NCBI GenBank assembly: GCA_963830385.1
Contig: CAWHMD010000004.1
Coordinates: 372,001-436,000, forward strand
Direction of reading: 5' to 3'
Length of the DNA stretch: 64,000 bases
DNA from: Bog-532 sp963830385
Lineage (GTDB): Bacteria > Actinomycetota > Actinomycetes > Streptosporangiales > Streptosporangiaceae
Below, in pieces: positions 7,682 through 16,653 of this stretch (its first letter is position 1; each line of letters opens with the position of its first letter). Under the pieces are notes generated by a model that was given only the letters and a program-made list of their open reading frames with translations, was not told the DNA's origin and ran no database searches. The position numbers and the translations under genes are program-made.

Positions 7682-9001
7682 TCAGCAGGTCAGGCCCGTG
7701 ATCTCGGCCGCGGCCCGCCGGCCGGACCGGATCGCCCCTTCCATCAGGCCGAAGAACTCGGTGCTGGTTTCGGTGCCGGCCCAATGGACGCGCCCGTGGG
7801 GCGCGGTCAGGTGGGGGCCGAGCGTGAGCCAGTCGCCAGGGCCGAACAGCGCGGCGTAACAACCGCGGCTGTACGGCTCGCTCAGCCAGTCCGTGATGTG
7901 CAGCCCGCTGGGCGGGGGCAGCCCCGGAAACAGATCCTGGATCTGAGCGAGGATCGCCGCCCGGCGGCTCGCGTCGTCGAGGAGCGTGAACGCGCGGGCC
8001 TGCCGCCCGGTGACGAATCCCGTCAGCACCCCGGCGCCGCCCGGCGGGGAATCGTCCACCGTCGACAGCAACGGGCCGCCCGCGCTCACCGACCACCCGG
8101 ACAGGCCGTGGTCGCGCCACCATGGCTCCGGGTAGATCAGGTGGACCTTGATCGCGCACCCCCGGCCGGTGGCGCGGGTCGCCCGCCGTGCGGGCAGGGC
8201 CGGGCAGAACTCGATGGCGTCGGCGAGCAACGGCGGCACCGCCATCACGACAGCATCGGCCTCGTGGCGGGCCCGATCGGTCCGGACCGACACGCGCGTG
8301 CCGTCCTGCCCGATCCAGCGGACCGGCTCAGCCAGCCGGACCTGGTCGCCGAGCTTGGCCGCGAGGAGGTCGCACAGCTGGTGGGCCCCGCCGTCCACCC
8401 GCGCCGCCTGGGCGCCGCCCTCGAATGCGTTGAGGTAGCGGATCCCGCCGCCGGATCGCAGGTAAAAGGCCATGTGCAGCGTTGACACGTCGGCCGGGTC
8501 GGCGGCCATCATCTCGCCGAGGAACAGCGGGAAGAACCTCCGCACGTCGTCGTGGACGTCGCTGCCGTCCAGCCAGTCGGCGACGGTCTGGCGGTCGAGT
8601 CGTGCGGAGTCCGGGGTCAGCCAGGGAGCATCGGTCCGGACCGCCGCCGTCTGCTCATACAGCCGGTCGAACAGGTCACCGAGGGCGACCGCGTTGAGCG
8701 GCGGGAAACGGCCAGCGGTACTCTGCGGGGCGTCACCGAACGAGAACCTGCTCAGACCGGTCATGGTGGTCGCCACGGTCGTCAGGCCGAGCCCTCCGAT
8801 CATGGACCTGAGCTCGGTGTGCCGATCGCCGAGATAGGCAGCACCGCGGTCGGCCCACTGCCCGGGCGCCACCTCGACGCCGTGGGTGCGCCCGCCGACC
8901 CGTTCCCGCGCCTCCAGGACGGTCACGCCGAGCCCACGGGCCGCGAGCTCGGCCGCTGCGGTCAGGCCGGCCAGGCCGGCTCCGACGACGATGACGCTCA
9001 T
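7682..9001 (-). CDS. Flavin monoamine oxidase-family protein
   Basis: 439 aa. The N-terminal FAD-binding motif (VIVVGAGLAGLTAAAELA, then EARERVGGRTHG) and C-terminal FAD segment (GRVHWAGTETSTEFFGLMEG) place it in the amine oxidase family with MAO and L-amino-acid oxidases. No export signal is seen. Its ATG overlaps the carrier-protein stop by 4 bp, so it is translated with the adenylation and carrier genes. Inference: it may oxidise the amino-acyl group while tethered to the carrier protein, or the amine released from it. Confidence 0.88.
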   Translation of the reverse strand: MSVIVVGAGLAGLTAAAELAARGLGVTVLEARERVGGRTHGVEVAPGQWADRGAAYLGDRHTELRSMIGGLGLTTVATTMTGLSRFSFGDAPQSTAGRFPPLNAVALGDLFDRLYEQTAAVRTDAPWLTPDSARLDRQTVADWLDGSDVHDDVRRFFPLFLGEMMAADPADVSTLHMAFYLRSGGGIRYLNAFEGGAQAARVDGGAHQLCDLLAAKLGDQVRLAEPVRWIGQDGTRVSVRTDRARHEADAVVMAVPPLLADAIEFCPALPARRATRATGRGCAIKVHLIYPEPWWRDHGLSGWSVSAGGPLLSTVDDSPPGGAGVLTGFVTGRQARAFTLLDDASRRAAILAQIQDLFPGLPPPSGLHITDWLSEPYSRGCYAALFGPGDWLTLGPHLTAPHGRVHWAGTETSTEFFGLMEGAIRSGRRAAAEITGLTC

Positions 9002-9237
9002 TCAGGGGCGCTCTTGATCAGCGCTGCCAGCGCGGCCGGCGAGGCCGCGGCGATGAGCTGGACAATGGTGAGCTCCACGTCGTACTGCCGGGCCACCGCG
9101 CTGAGCACGCGGGTGGCGAGCAGCGAGTCTCCACCCTGATCGAAGAAGTCCGTATCGGGCCCGACCCCCTCTGTTTCCAGGATCCGCCGGAACAGGCCGA
9201 CTATGTCGTCGACGGTGGGGCTGGTGGGAGCGGGCAT
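8998..9237 (-). CDS. Stand-alone peptidyl/acyl carrier protein
   Basis: 79 aa, a complete discrete carrier protein. The 4'-phosphopantetheine attachment motif FFDQGGDSLLATRV has its serine at residue 38, and the GGDS form is more typical of NRPS peptidyl carriers than of fatty-acid ACPs. It lies 3 bp after the adenylation gene and overlaps the amine oxidase gene by 4 bp. Together these are the loading half of a nonribosomal system: the adenylated substrate would be loaded here as a thioester. No phosphopantetheinyl transferase is in the window. Confidence 0.88.
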   Translation of the reverse strand: MPAPTSPTVDDIVGLFRRILETEGVGPDTDFFDQGGDSLLATRVLSAVARQYDVELTIVQLIAAASPAALAALIKSAPE

Positions 9238-9240
9238 CGG

Positions 9241-10716
9241 CTACCTCCTGACGGCCGGGCGGGCAGTTGCGTACGTCTCGTGGGTCCGCCGCCGGTCGAC
9301 CTTGCCGCTGGCCGTATGGACCAGTTCCGGTACGACGGTGACGCGGGCCGGCACCAGGTGCCGGGCGCTGTGCCCGCGCAGATAGCGGAGAATGCCGGAC
9401 GCCAGCTCAGCGGGATCGGCCGGGCCGCGTGACGTCACGTAGGCGACCAGCACCGTGTGATCACCGGCCGGCGCACCGACGACCGCCGCCGCCGCGACGG
9501 CCGGGTGACCGCAGAGCTGGGCCTCGACCTCACCGGGGCTGACGCGGATTCCCCGGACCTTGATGTCGTCGTCGAGCCTGCCCTGATGGAAAACCACACC
9601 GTCCGGGAAACGGCGGATCCGGTCGCCGGTCCGGAAGAACCGCCCGGAGTCCAGCGTGATGAAGCGTTCGGAGGTGGCTTCCGGCATCCCGCGATAGCCG
9701 AGCGCCACCGACGGCCCGCCGATCAGCAACTCGGCGCCGGCTCCGATCCGCTCGGTCACGTGCGGCAGCGCCCGGCCGAGGGGGACCGTGGGGCCGGCCG
9801 CCGGTACGGCCTGCGGGCCGTACAGGTCGATCGCGTGGGTGACGAGCGTGGTCTCGGTGCAGCCGTAGGTGTTGATGAGCCGCACCCGGTCCGCCCCGTC
9901 CAGCGACCGCCAGTCCTCGACCCGGGCTGGCCGGGCCGCCTCACCCCCGATCACCATCGTGCGCAGGCTGTCCGGCAGAGGGGCGCCCTCCTCCGTGAGC
10001 CAGCTGACGAACTCGTGCCAGAACGCGGTCGGCAGATCGAGCACGCTGATCCGGGACCGGTCGATCAGCTTGAGAAAGCGCGGGAACGAGCCGGAGTAGG
10101 CGTCGTGGCCGAACACGAGCGTGGCACCGCCGGTCACCGTGGTGAGGATTTCCTCGAAACAGGTGTCCCAGCTGAGCGACGCGAACTGCAGCACCCGGTC
10201 TCCGGGGCCGACGTCCATCACCGCCCGCAGCGACGTGACCGCGGCCGCGATGGCCCGGCGCGGGGTGACCACCGGCCGGGGACGACCGGTGGATCCAGAG
10301 GTGAACAGGATGTAGGCGGGATCCTCCGGTTCGGCCACGACGATCGTCCCCCCGCCGGCCGGGAGACCGCGGGGGAGGGCGCCATCGGATCGGCTGTCGA
10401 TCAGTGCCCGGCATTGCGCCGCCGCCACCAGGTCCGCGATCCGGCGCGGGGGGAATTCCGGGTCGATCGGGCAGTACGCACCGCCGGCCGCCAGCACCCC
10501 CAGCAGGGCGGCGACCGTACCTGCCGACCGGGTGGTCAGTACTCCCACGGCCCCCGGCCTGGCCGCGAGGGCAGCCGCGACGCCTCGCACCCGGTGTTCC
10601 AGCTGGGCATAGGTCACCGGCTCCTCGTTGTCGATGATCGCGATGCCGTCGGGGGCACGACCGGCCGTGCGCAGGAAGGCAGCCAGAACGTCAGCGTCGT
10701 CAAGGCGGGCGGGCAA
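9241..10716 (-). CDS. Stand-alone NRPS adenylation domain (AMP-dependent synthetase)
   Basis: 491 aa from the TTG at 10716, chosen because GGAGGT stands 6 nt upstream; in-frame starts further upstream lack this. Core motifs are in order: A2 GGAYCPIDP, A3 FTSGSTGRP (residues 138-146, with RPV replacing the usual KGV), A4 WDTCFEEI with the Asp that binds an alpha-amino group (residue 184), A5 NTYGCTETT, A7 FFRTGDRIRR, A8 GRLDDDIKVRGIRVSPGE and A10 ASGKVDRRR with the catalytic Lys. The conserved Asp suggests an amino-acid substrate. No condensation or thioesterase domain is attached. First gene of a three-gene operon. Confidence 0.9.
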   Translation of the reverse strand: MPARLDDADVLAAFLRTAGRAPDGIAIIDNEEPVTYAQLEHRVRGVAAALAARPGAVGVLTTRSAGTVAALLGVLAAGGAYCPIDPEFPPRRIADLVAAAQCRALIDSRSDGALPRGLPAGGGTIVVAEPEDPAYILFTSGSTGRPRPVVTPRRAIAAAVTSLRAVMDVGPGDRVLQFASLSWDTCFEEILTTVTGGATLVFGHDAYSGSFPRFLKLIDRSRISVLDLPTAFWHEFVSWLTEEGAPLPDSLRTMVIGGEAARPARVEDWRSLDGADRVRLINTYGCTETTLVTHAIDLYGPQAVPAAGPTVPLGRALPHVTERIGAGAELLIGGPSVALGYRGMPEATSERFITLDSGRFFRTGDRIRRFPDGVVFHQGRLDDDIKVRGIRVSPGEVEAQLCGHPAVAAAAVVGAPAGDHTVLVAYVTSRGPADPAELASGILRYLRGHSARHLVPARVTVVPELVHTASGKVDRRRTHETYATARPAVRR

Positions 10717-10926
10717 CGGTGCACCTCCGAAATTACTGACCAGTAGCATCTCCAATCCGGTGGCCGCTATCAAGGGCCGGTGCCGTCATAGACGGAGACC
10801 GCCGGCCGCTGGCTCGGGGCCGCCCGCCTGCGGATGGCCGCAGGAACCGGCGCTGACCAGGGGCGAACGCTTTCGGCTGCGGGTGGCAATTCCCAGGTGT
10901 GAGGCAATCCAGAGACGAGGAGGGCC

Positions 10927-11508
10927 ATGACATCTGATCCGGATGATGCGGAGTTGATCGCCCGGTCGCTCGACGGCGACCAGGATGCGTTCATCGAGGT
11001 GGTCCGGCGGCACGAGGCAGCCGTGGGGGCCTACCTCGCGCGGCGGGCCGGCCGGGACCTGGCCGAGGATCTCCTCGGCGAGGTGTGGGTGGCGGCGCTG
11101 GCGTCCCGGGCGACCTACGATCGCTCGTTCCCCGACGCCCGGCCGTGGCTGTTCGGCGTGGCCCGCAACACGCTCCGGCGGCACTGGCGATCCCGCCCGG
11201 CCGAGCAGCCGGTGGCGGACCTGACCGGCCTGGCGGCCGGCTGGGATCCGTGGACCGCGGTCGACCACCGCGTCGACGTCGGGTCGGTGCTGCGGTACGC
11301 GCTGGCGCTGCTCCGGCCGCCCCAGCGGGAGATCTTGACCCTGGTCGCCTGGGAGGACCTGACCGTCGCGGACGCCGGGCGGGTGCTCGGGATGCCGCCG
11401 GGCACGGCCCGCCGCTGCCTGCACCAGGCCCGCCTGACGCTGCGGAACGCACCGGGGGTGGCGGCGTTGCTGGCCGATCAGTACACGGTGAAAGGAGCCA
11501 ACCGATGA
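10927..11508 (+). CDS. RNA polymerase ECF-type sigma factor
   Basis: 193 aa from an ATG preceded by AGGAGGG. Region 2 (DQDAFIEVVRRHEAAVGAYL, then DLAEDLLGEVWVAAL and RPWLFGVARNTLRRHWR) and region 4 (LRPPQREILTLVAWEDLTVA, then DAGRVLGMPPGTARRCLHQAR) are both clear. It lacks extra C-terminal domains. The downstream gene overlaps its stop and encodes a single-span membrane protein likely to regulate it. The inducing signal is not evident. Confidence 0.9.
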   Translation: MTSDPDDAELIARSLDGDQDAFIEVVRRHEAAVGAYLARRAGRDLAEDLLGEVWVAALASRATYDRSFPDARPWLFGVARNTLRRHWRSRPAEQPVADLTGLAAGWDPWTAVDHRVDVGSVLRYALALLRPPQREILTLVAWEDLTVADAGRVLGMPPGTARRCLHQARLTLRNAPGVAALLADQYTVKGANR

Positions 11509-12572
11509 TGGATGAGATGGATCTGCTGAGCGGCCTGAAGACCGTGGAACCGCCCCGGCCGCGGGCGTACGAGGAGGCCAGGGCCGTGCTGCGGACGGCC
11601 ATGGCCGTCGAGGCCCTGGAAGTGGCGCCCGAAGCGAAGATCCCCCCGCGCCGCCGGGCCCGCTGGGGCACCCGCCGCACGGCCGGCTTCGGCGCCGCCG
11701 CCCTGGCCGCCGCGGCCGCGGCGGTAGCGCTGGTGGTGACATCGCTCCCGGCGTCCAGCCAGCACGCCGCGGCGACCGGCCAGCCGTCGTCGAAGGCGAA
11801 GACGGGCGCCGCGAACCCGGTCCTGACCCAGCTGGCCGCGAACATCACCGTCCCGCAGGTCAAGCTGCCCGGCAACGCGACGCTGGAGATCCGCAACCAG
11901 TCGCCCACCAGCGTCACGCCCGGCGACAACGGCCTCGACCTGTACACCGACGACGGCACCTACTACTGGGGCTACGACCGGAGCGACCTGCTCCAGTCGA
12001 TCACCAGCCGCCAGGATGTGGGCCAGGGTGCGTTCAAGCGCTCCATCGCGGCGGCGCTCGTGGCCGCCAAGGGGAACGTCGCCACCGGGCGTTCCCTGAT
12101 GTCCGTGGCCAACTTCATCCCCGGCAGCAAGCCGAACATGGTCCAGGCCCAGCAGGCCGAGATCGAGAAGCTCAAGGCCATCGACAAGCAGCGGCACGTC
12201 AAGTACACCCCGCCGAAGCCGCTGAACGCACAGCAGCGGCAGGAGCAGACCGACAACCTCATCTGGATGAACTCGAACTACGCGCTGACCGCGGCGCCGG
12301 AGAACCCCAACGTCCGGGCCGGCGTGCTCCGCATCATGGCGACCATGCCGGACGTCAAGGTCGCGCACACCACCACCGGCGGCCAGCCCACGCTGACGCT
12401 GTCGGACAGCTGGCCCAAGCTCGCCGGAGACGACACGGAGTCGCTGGTCATCAACGCCCGCACCGGCCTGCCGATCGCCTCGTTCGACAACGGCCCGGGT
12501 CAGCCGTCCGCCTCGACCTACTACCACTCCAGGCGGGTGACGCTCGCCGCCGTCGAAGCCGGCAGGTTCTGA
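11505..12572 (+). CDS. Membrane protein coupled to ECF sigma (CU044_5270-like, probable anti-sigma role)
   Basis: 355 aa from ATG 11505, preceded by AAAGGAG 7 nt away and overlapping the sigma-factor stop (ATGA). A short cytoplasmic N-terminus (MDEMDLLSGLKTVEPPRP) is followed by basic residues and one Ala/Val-rich membrane helix at about residues 65-85, leaving a large extracytoplasmic domain. The N-terminus and the C-terminal RVTLAAVEAGRF resemble the CU044_5270 family found beside ECF sigma genes. No zinc anti-sigma HxxxCxxC motif is seen, so the mechanism differs from ZAS proteins. A strong terminator follows. Confidence 0.72.
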   Translation: MMDEMDLLSGLKTVEPPRPRAYEEARAVLRTAMAVEALEVAPEAKIPPRRRARWGTRRTAGFGAAALAAAAAAVALVVTSLPASSQHAAATGQPSSKAKTGAANPVLTQLAANITVPQVKLPGNATLEIRNQSPTSVTPGDNGLDLYTDDGTYYWGYDRSDLLQSITSRQDVGQGAFKRSIAAALVAAKGNVATGRSLMSVANFIPGSKPNMVQAQQAEIEKLKAIDKQRHVKYTPPKPLNAQQRQEQTDNLIWMNSNYALTAAPENPNVRAGVLRIMATMPDVKVAHTTTGGQPTLTLSDSWPKLAGDDTESLVINARTGLPIASFDNGPGQPSASTYYHSRRVTLAAVEAGRF

Positions 12573-12589
12573 CCCGTCACCAGCGGCAC

Positions 12590-12624
12590 CGTGCGGGCTG
12601 CCCGGTCACCGGGCAGCCCGCACG
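12590..12624 (+). terminator. Transcription terminator after the sigma/anti-sigma operon
   Basis: A perfect 15-bp stem (CGTGCGGGCTGCCCG pairing with its complement) around a 5-nt GTCAC loop, 18 bp after the stop of the membrane protein gene and facing the convergent phospholipase gene. There is no T-run, as is common in high-GC actinomycetes. It could act in both directions. Confidence 0.75.
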
Positions 12625-12652
12625 TGTGTGGTCGCGAGGCGGCCGGCCCTCT

Positions 12653-14734
12653 TCAGGCTAGGCGGCCCGCGTAGCGGCGGCGGAAGCCGTCACCGGTGCT
12701 GGCGGTGATCACCACGTCGTAGTAGCCGTCCTGGTTGACCGGCCAGCTGACGGTCTTGGCGCTGCCGCCCGCCACGGTGACCTTCCTGGTGCCGCCCTCA
12801 TAATCGTTCGCGGTGAGGGTGTAGGTGATCGGCTGCCGGCCCTCGCTGGCCAGGGTGAGCGCGACCGTCCGCGACCGCAGGGCGGCGCTGACGGCGGGGA
12901 TCTGGCCGCTCTTCTGGGCGGCCGGCACCACCGTGCCCGCGAAGCTGGTCAGGAACCCGTCGGCGCCGTACACCGAGAATGCGTACTTGCCGGCCGTCAG
13001 CGCCGCGTCCCAGACGTAGGACCCGGACCGGTGCGGCTGCACCGTGACCGGCGTCGGGGGGGACGTCAGCAACGCGTCCGGGTAGACGGCGAACGAGGCG
13101 CCGACCTTGCCGGTGTTGGTCAGGGTGGCGGTGACCTTGCTGGCCGAGCGGTTGACGGTCACGTCCGCGTGCAGCCGGAGGTTGCTCGGCCGGTGCGGCC
13201 GGGTGCCGGGCTCCTGGGCGGGCATCTTCTGGGCGCCCTCGGCCGGCGGGGTGGTCGAGCCGCCGGTCAGCTGGGTCAGCGCCCAGGTCTGGTCGAGCGT
13301 GGGGATGTTCTTCGGGATCGAGAAGTCCGGGTGCCTGAAGTCGAACGCGGTGGTCAGGTCGCCGGTCACCGACGCCCGCCACGGGGTGACGTTGGCCGGC
13401 CGCACCCCGGTCCAGGTGGCCAGGAAGTGGAGCATCGAGGTGTGGTTGTAGACGTTGGAGTCGACGTAGCCGCCCCGCGTCCACGGCGAAGCGATGATCA
13501 TCGGGACCCGGGTCCCGGGGCCGATCGGCAGCCCGCCGATGTACTCGTCGGTGACGCTCGTTTCCGGGAACGGCGGGAGCTGGTGGTCGAAGAACCCGTC
13601 GTGCTCGTCGTAGGTGACGAACAGCGCGGTGTTCTTCCACAGCTCCGGGTTGGCGAACAGCGTCTGCAGCACCGTGTTCACGTAGTGCGCGCCGTAGTCG
13701 GGAGTGTAGGAGGGGTGCTCGCAGTAGCCGGCCGGGGCCACGATCCACGACACCTGCGGCAGCTTGTTGTTCTTGACGTCGCTGATGAACGAGGAGAGCA
13801 CGTAGGCGGCGTGGGTCTTGCTCAACGCCGGCGCGCCCGCCTCGCTCTGCCACGGGGTGACCGCGCCGCGGGACGCCAGCACCCCGGTGCCGCCTTTGGT
13901 GCTGTTGGTGGTGTTGTACTGCTGGTAGAACCACAGCGGGTTGTCGCCGAAGTCGCCCAGGAAATACTCGGGGAAGTCGCCGCTGTCCCCGACCTGGTCG
14001 TTGGTGTACACCTGCCAGCTGACCCCGGCCTTCTGCAGCAGCTCGGGGTAGGTGGTGACCTCAGGCGTCCCCGCGTCCGGCCCGAAGTCGACCTTGTAGT
14101 CGTCCGGGTTGCTGATAAAGCCGGACGACGTGCCGGTCCACCAGTACATCCGGTTGGGGCTGGTGGGCCCCATGATCGCCTGGTGGTAGCCGTCGCAGAT
14201 GGTGAAGGCATCGGCCATCGCGTACTGGAACGGGATCTCGTCCCGGGTGAAGTAGCCCATCGTCTCTTCGGTCTTGGCCGCCACCCAGTTGTTCCACAGG
14301 CCGCCGTTCCGGGCCTCGTGGTCACCGTCCCAGCTGTGGTCGAGGTCGCCGTCGATCTGGTCGGTGAGGTTGTAGGGCAGCAGGTACCCGAGGTCGGTAC
14401 GGGTCTTGTCGGGCTGCTGGAAGATGTTGGTCCCGTCCGCGTAGCTGAGGATCTGCTTGTCGCCGAATCCCCGGACCCCCCGCAGCGTCCCGAAGTAGTG
14501 GTCGAAGGACCGGTTCTCCTGCATGAGGATGACGACGTGCTTCACGTCGGCGATGGTCCCGGTCCAGCCCTTGGGCAGCGCGTTGGCGGCCGCCGCCGAG
14601 CTGCCCTTGACCGCGGCCGCCGCCGCGCCGCTGCTGGCGCCGGTCGCGGCCGCCGCGGCCGCGCCGAGCCCAGTGGCTTGCAGAAAGCGGCGCCGGCTGA
14701 CTCCTGAGTCACGCGGCCCGTCCGAACTGGTCAT
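12653..14734 (-). CDS. Tat-exported phosphocholine-preferring phospholipase C
   Basis: 693 aa from ATG 14734, supported by GGGAG 6 nt upstream. A twin-arginine signal (SRRRFLQATGLGAAAAAATG) opens the protein. The phosphoesterase domain (PF04185 type) shows ENRSFDHYFGTLRGVRGF, and later the metal-site YDEHDGFFDHQLPP; two C-terminal beta domains (DUF756 type) follow from about residue 480. The length matches actinobacterial and pseudomonad PLC. It would hydrolyse phosphatidylcholine or sphingomyelin outside the cell, releasing phosphocholine. It appears monocistronic. Confidence 0.9.
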   Translation of the reverse strand: MTSSDGPRDSGVSRRRFLQATGLGAAAAAATGASSGAAAAAVKGSSAAAANALPKGWTGTIADVKHVVILMQENRSFDHYFGTLRGVRGFGDKQILSYADGTNIFQQPDKTRTDLGYLLPYNLTDQIDGDLDHSWDGDHEARNGGLWNNWVAAKTEETMGYFTRDEIPFQYAMADAFTICDGYHQAIMGPTSPNRMYWWTGTSSGFISNPDDYKVDFGPDAGTPEVTTYPELLQKAGVSWQVYTNDQVGDSGDFPEYFLGDFGDNPLWFYQQYNTTNSTKGGTGVLASRGAVTPWQSEAGAPALSKTHAAYVLSSFISDVKNNKLPQVSWIVAPAGYCEHPSYTPDYGAHYVNTVLQTLFANPELWKNTALFVTYDEHDGFFDHQLPPFPETSVTDEYIGGLPIGPGTRVPMIIASPWTRGGYVDSNVYNHTSMLHFLATWTGVRPANVTPWRASVTGDLTTAFDFRHPDFSIPKNIPTLDQTWALTQLTGGSTTPPAEGAQKMPAQEPGTRPHRPSNLRLHADVTVNRSASKVTATLTNTGKVGASFAVYPDALLTSPPTPVTVQPHRSGSYVWDAALTAGKYAFSVYGADGFLTSFAGTVVPAAQKSGQIPAVSAALRSRTVALTLASEGRQPITYTLTANDYEGGTRKVTVAGGSAKTVSWPVNQDGYYDVVITASTGDGFRRRYAGRLA

Positions 14735-14926
14735 GTTGGCTCCCACCCTGTTGACGCTAAATGGGCGTACTTGTTCTGACAAGTTGCCAGTGTCAGGCAA
14801 GTGCTCAGTCTGGGCGGGTCAGGCCGCGCGGAAGTGAACACCCCGTGTCGATCTCTGGACGCCAAAATCAACACGTCGGCGTCAGCGGCGTCCGGCCTGG
14901 ACGACGCCGCCGGCGCAGACGGAGGC

Positions 14927-14960
14927 GCCGGCGCCTGACCCCGGTCAGGGTGGCGCCGGC
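14927..14960 (-). terminator. Probable terminator of hpnH
   Basis: GCCGGCGCC (14927-14935) pairs with GGCGCCGGC (14952-14960), with a 16-nt interval that itself contains TGACC/GGTCA. It begins 11 bp beyond the hpnH stop on the minus strand, where a terminator is expected. No T-run. Confidence 0.5.
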
Positions 14961-14971
14961 ACCTGCCCCCG

Positions 14972-15973
14972 TCAGCCGGCGAAGGCGCGCAGGCTCTCCT
15001 TGAGCGACCCCATCGTGGCCAGGACCGCGGTCGGCTCGTAGCCGCAGTGGGCCATGCAGTTGTCGCAGCGCGGGTCCTTGCCCCGGCCGAAGCTGTCCCA
15101 GTCGGTGTCCTCCAGGAGTTCCTTCCAGGTCTCGGCGTACCCGTCGTCCAGCAGGTAGCAGGGCTTCTGCCAGCCCTTGAGGCAGTACAGCGGCACACCC
15201 CAGGGCGTGCACTCGAAGTCCGCCTTGCCCTCGAGGAAGTCCAGATAGAGCTGGGAGTGGTTGAACCGCCACTTCTTCCGGCGGCCCTCCGCGAACGCCT
15301 TGCTGAACAGCTCGCGGGTCTGGGCCACGCCGAGGAACCGGTCCTGGTCGGGCGCCTTGTCGTACGCGTACCCGGGCGCGATCTCCAGCCGGTCGACGCC
15401 GAGCTCGTCGTTGATGTAGTCGAGGGTTTCGATCAGGTCCTGCGGGGTCTCGGTGTTGAACACGGTGGTGTTCGTGTAGACCTGGAAGCCCTTTTCCTTG
15501 GCCAGCTTGATCGCCGTGACGGCCTGCTCGAACACGCCTTCCTTGGAGACGGCCTCGTCGTGCCGGGCACCGACGCCGTCCAGGTGGACCATCCAGGCGA
15601 AGTTCTTGTTCGGCTTGAACTTGTGGATGTGCTTGGGCAGCAGCACGGCGTTGGTGCAGAGGACCACGAACTTCTTGCGCTTGAGCAGCTCCTGCGTGAT
15701 CACGTGGATCTTCGGGTGCATGAGCGGCTCGCCCCCGGCGATCGAGACCATCGGCGCGCCGCACTCCTCGACCGCGGCCACCGCCTGCTCGACCGGCATG
15801 CGCTGCTTCAGGATCGAGGCCGGATGCTGGATCTTGCCGCAGCCCGCGCACGCGAGGTTGCAGGCGAACAGCGGCTCCAGCTCCATGATCAGCGGATACT
15901 TCTCGACCCGCTTGATCTTCTGCTTCATCAGGTAGGTCCCGAGCTTCACCGTCAGGTGGAGTGGCATGGCCAT
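14972..15973 (-). CDS. hpnH: Adenosyl-hopene transferase HpnH (radical SAM)
   Basis: 333 aa from ATG 15973 with GGGAGG 10 nt upstream. The radical-SAM cluster motif CNLACAGC gives Cys38, Cys42 and Cys45, followed by the GGEPLMHP SAM-binding segment. The C-terminal CDNCMAHCGYEPTAV is the usual HpnH ending. HpnH joins a 5'-deoxyadenosyl radical to diploptene as the first step to C35 bacteriohopanepolyols. The protein is full length. No squalene-hopene cyclase or other hpn gene lies in the window, so it stands apart from its pathway, opposite a TetR gene. Confidence 0.93.
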   Translation of the reverse strand: MAMPLHLTVKLGTYLMKQKIKRVEKYPLIMELEPLFACNLACAGCGKIQHPASILKQRMPVEQAVAAVEECGAPMVSIAGGEPLMHPKIHVITQELLKRKKFVVLCTNAVLLPKHIHKFKPNKNFAWMVHLDGVGARHDEAVSKEGVFEQAVTAIKLAKEKGFQVYTNTTVFNTETPQDLIETLDYINDELGVDRLEIAPGYAYDKAPDQDRFLGVAQTRELFSKAFAEGRRKKWRFNHSQLYLDFLEGKADFECTPWGVPLYCLKGWQKPCYLLDDGYAETWKELLEDTDWDSFGRGKDPRCDNCMAHCGYEPTAVLATMGSLKESLRAFAG

Positions 15974-16016
15974 GGTTTCGTTGCCTCCCGTGTCCCCCGC
16001 ATGCAGTCTGTGTGGA

Positions 16017-16033
16017 ACATACAAGCTGTATGT
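16017..16033. promoter_or_regulatory. Palindromic operator between hpnH and tetR
   Basis: Perfect inverted repeat ACATACA-AGC-TGTATGT in the 74-bp divergent spacer, 15 bp before the TetR start. A second half-like TGTATGTATG overlaps the TetR start itself. The site is placed to control both hpnH and the regulator; binding is inferred. Confidence 0.65.
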
Positions 16034-16047
16034 CTCATGATGTATGT

Positions 16048-16653
16048 ATGGCAGCGAAACCGCAACCGCGCCGGGCCGAGCACGCGTCCGACACCCGAGC
16101 CGCGCTGGTCGCCTCCGCGCGCCGCCTTTTCGCCGCCCAGGGCTTCGACGGCACCGGCACCGAGCAGATCGTGGCGGACGCGCGGGTCACCCGGGGCGCG
16201 CTCTACCACCACTTCCGGGACAAGGCCGACCTGTTCCGCGCGGTGATGGCGGAGGCGGCCGGCTCGGTGGCCCAGCGCCTGATCGACGAGCAGCTGGCCT
16301 CCGAGGCGCCGTCGCCGCTGGCCGAGATCCAGGACGGCATCTCCGCCTACCTGGACGTCTGTGTCACCGGCGACTTCCAGCGCATAGTCCTGGTCGATGG
16401 GCCGCGGGTGCTCGGCTCGGACGCCTGGGACGAACTGGTCGAGCGTTACGGCCGCGGCATCCTGGAGGAGTGGCTCGACCGCTGCGTGCAGGCCGGCGAC
16501 CTCGAAGCCGTCCCCGTGCGGGCCCTGGCCCGGCTGCTGATCGCGATGCTGACCGAGGCCAGCCTGAACATCGCCCGTTCGGCCACGCCTTCGGAGACCC
16601 GCGACGAGCTCGGCATCGTCCTGGACCGCATCCTCACCGGCCTGCGGCCGTAG
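16048..16653 (+). CDS. TetR family regulator divergent from hpnH
   Basis: 201 aa from ATG 16048. The HTH is classical: DTRAALVASARRLFAAQGFD, then TGTEQIVADARVTRGALYHHFRDKADLF. The C-terminal half (SPLAEIQDGISAYLDVCVTG, then RIVLVDGPRVLG) resembles the TetR_C domain seen in lipophilic-ligand sensors. The shared palindrome suggests autoregulation and control of hpnH. If so, the ligand might be a membrane lipid or a membrane-active compound; that is inference. Confidence 0.9.
   Translation: MAAKPQPRRAEHASDTRAALVASARRLFAAQGFDGTGTEQIVADARVTRGALYHHFRDKADLFRAVMAEAAGSVAQRLIDEQLASEAPSPLAEIQDGISAYLDVCVTGDFQRIVLVDGPRVLGSDAWDELVERYGRGILEEWLDRCVQAGDLEAVPVRALARLLIAMLTEASLNIARSATPSETRDELGIVLDRILTGLRP

Noticed and set aside
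13031..14707. Very long open frame antisense to the phospholipase C gene
   Set aside because: High-GC third-position bias gives long shadow frames; its composition is Arg/Gly/Val-rich with no domain, and the opposite frame encodes a complete Tat-exported enzyme.
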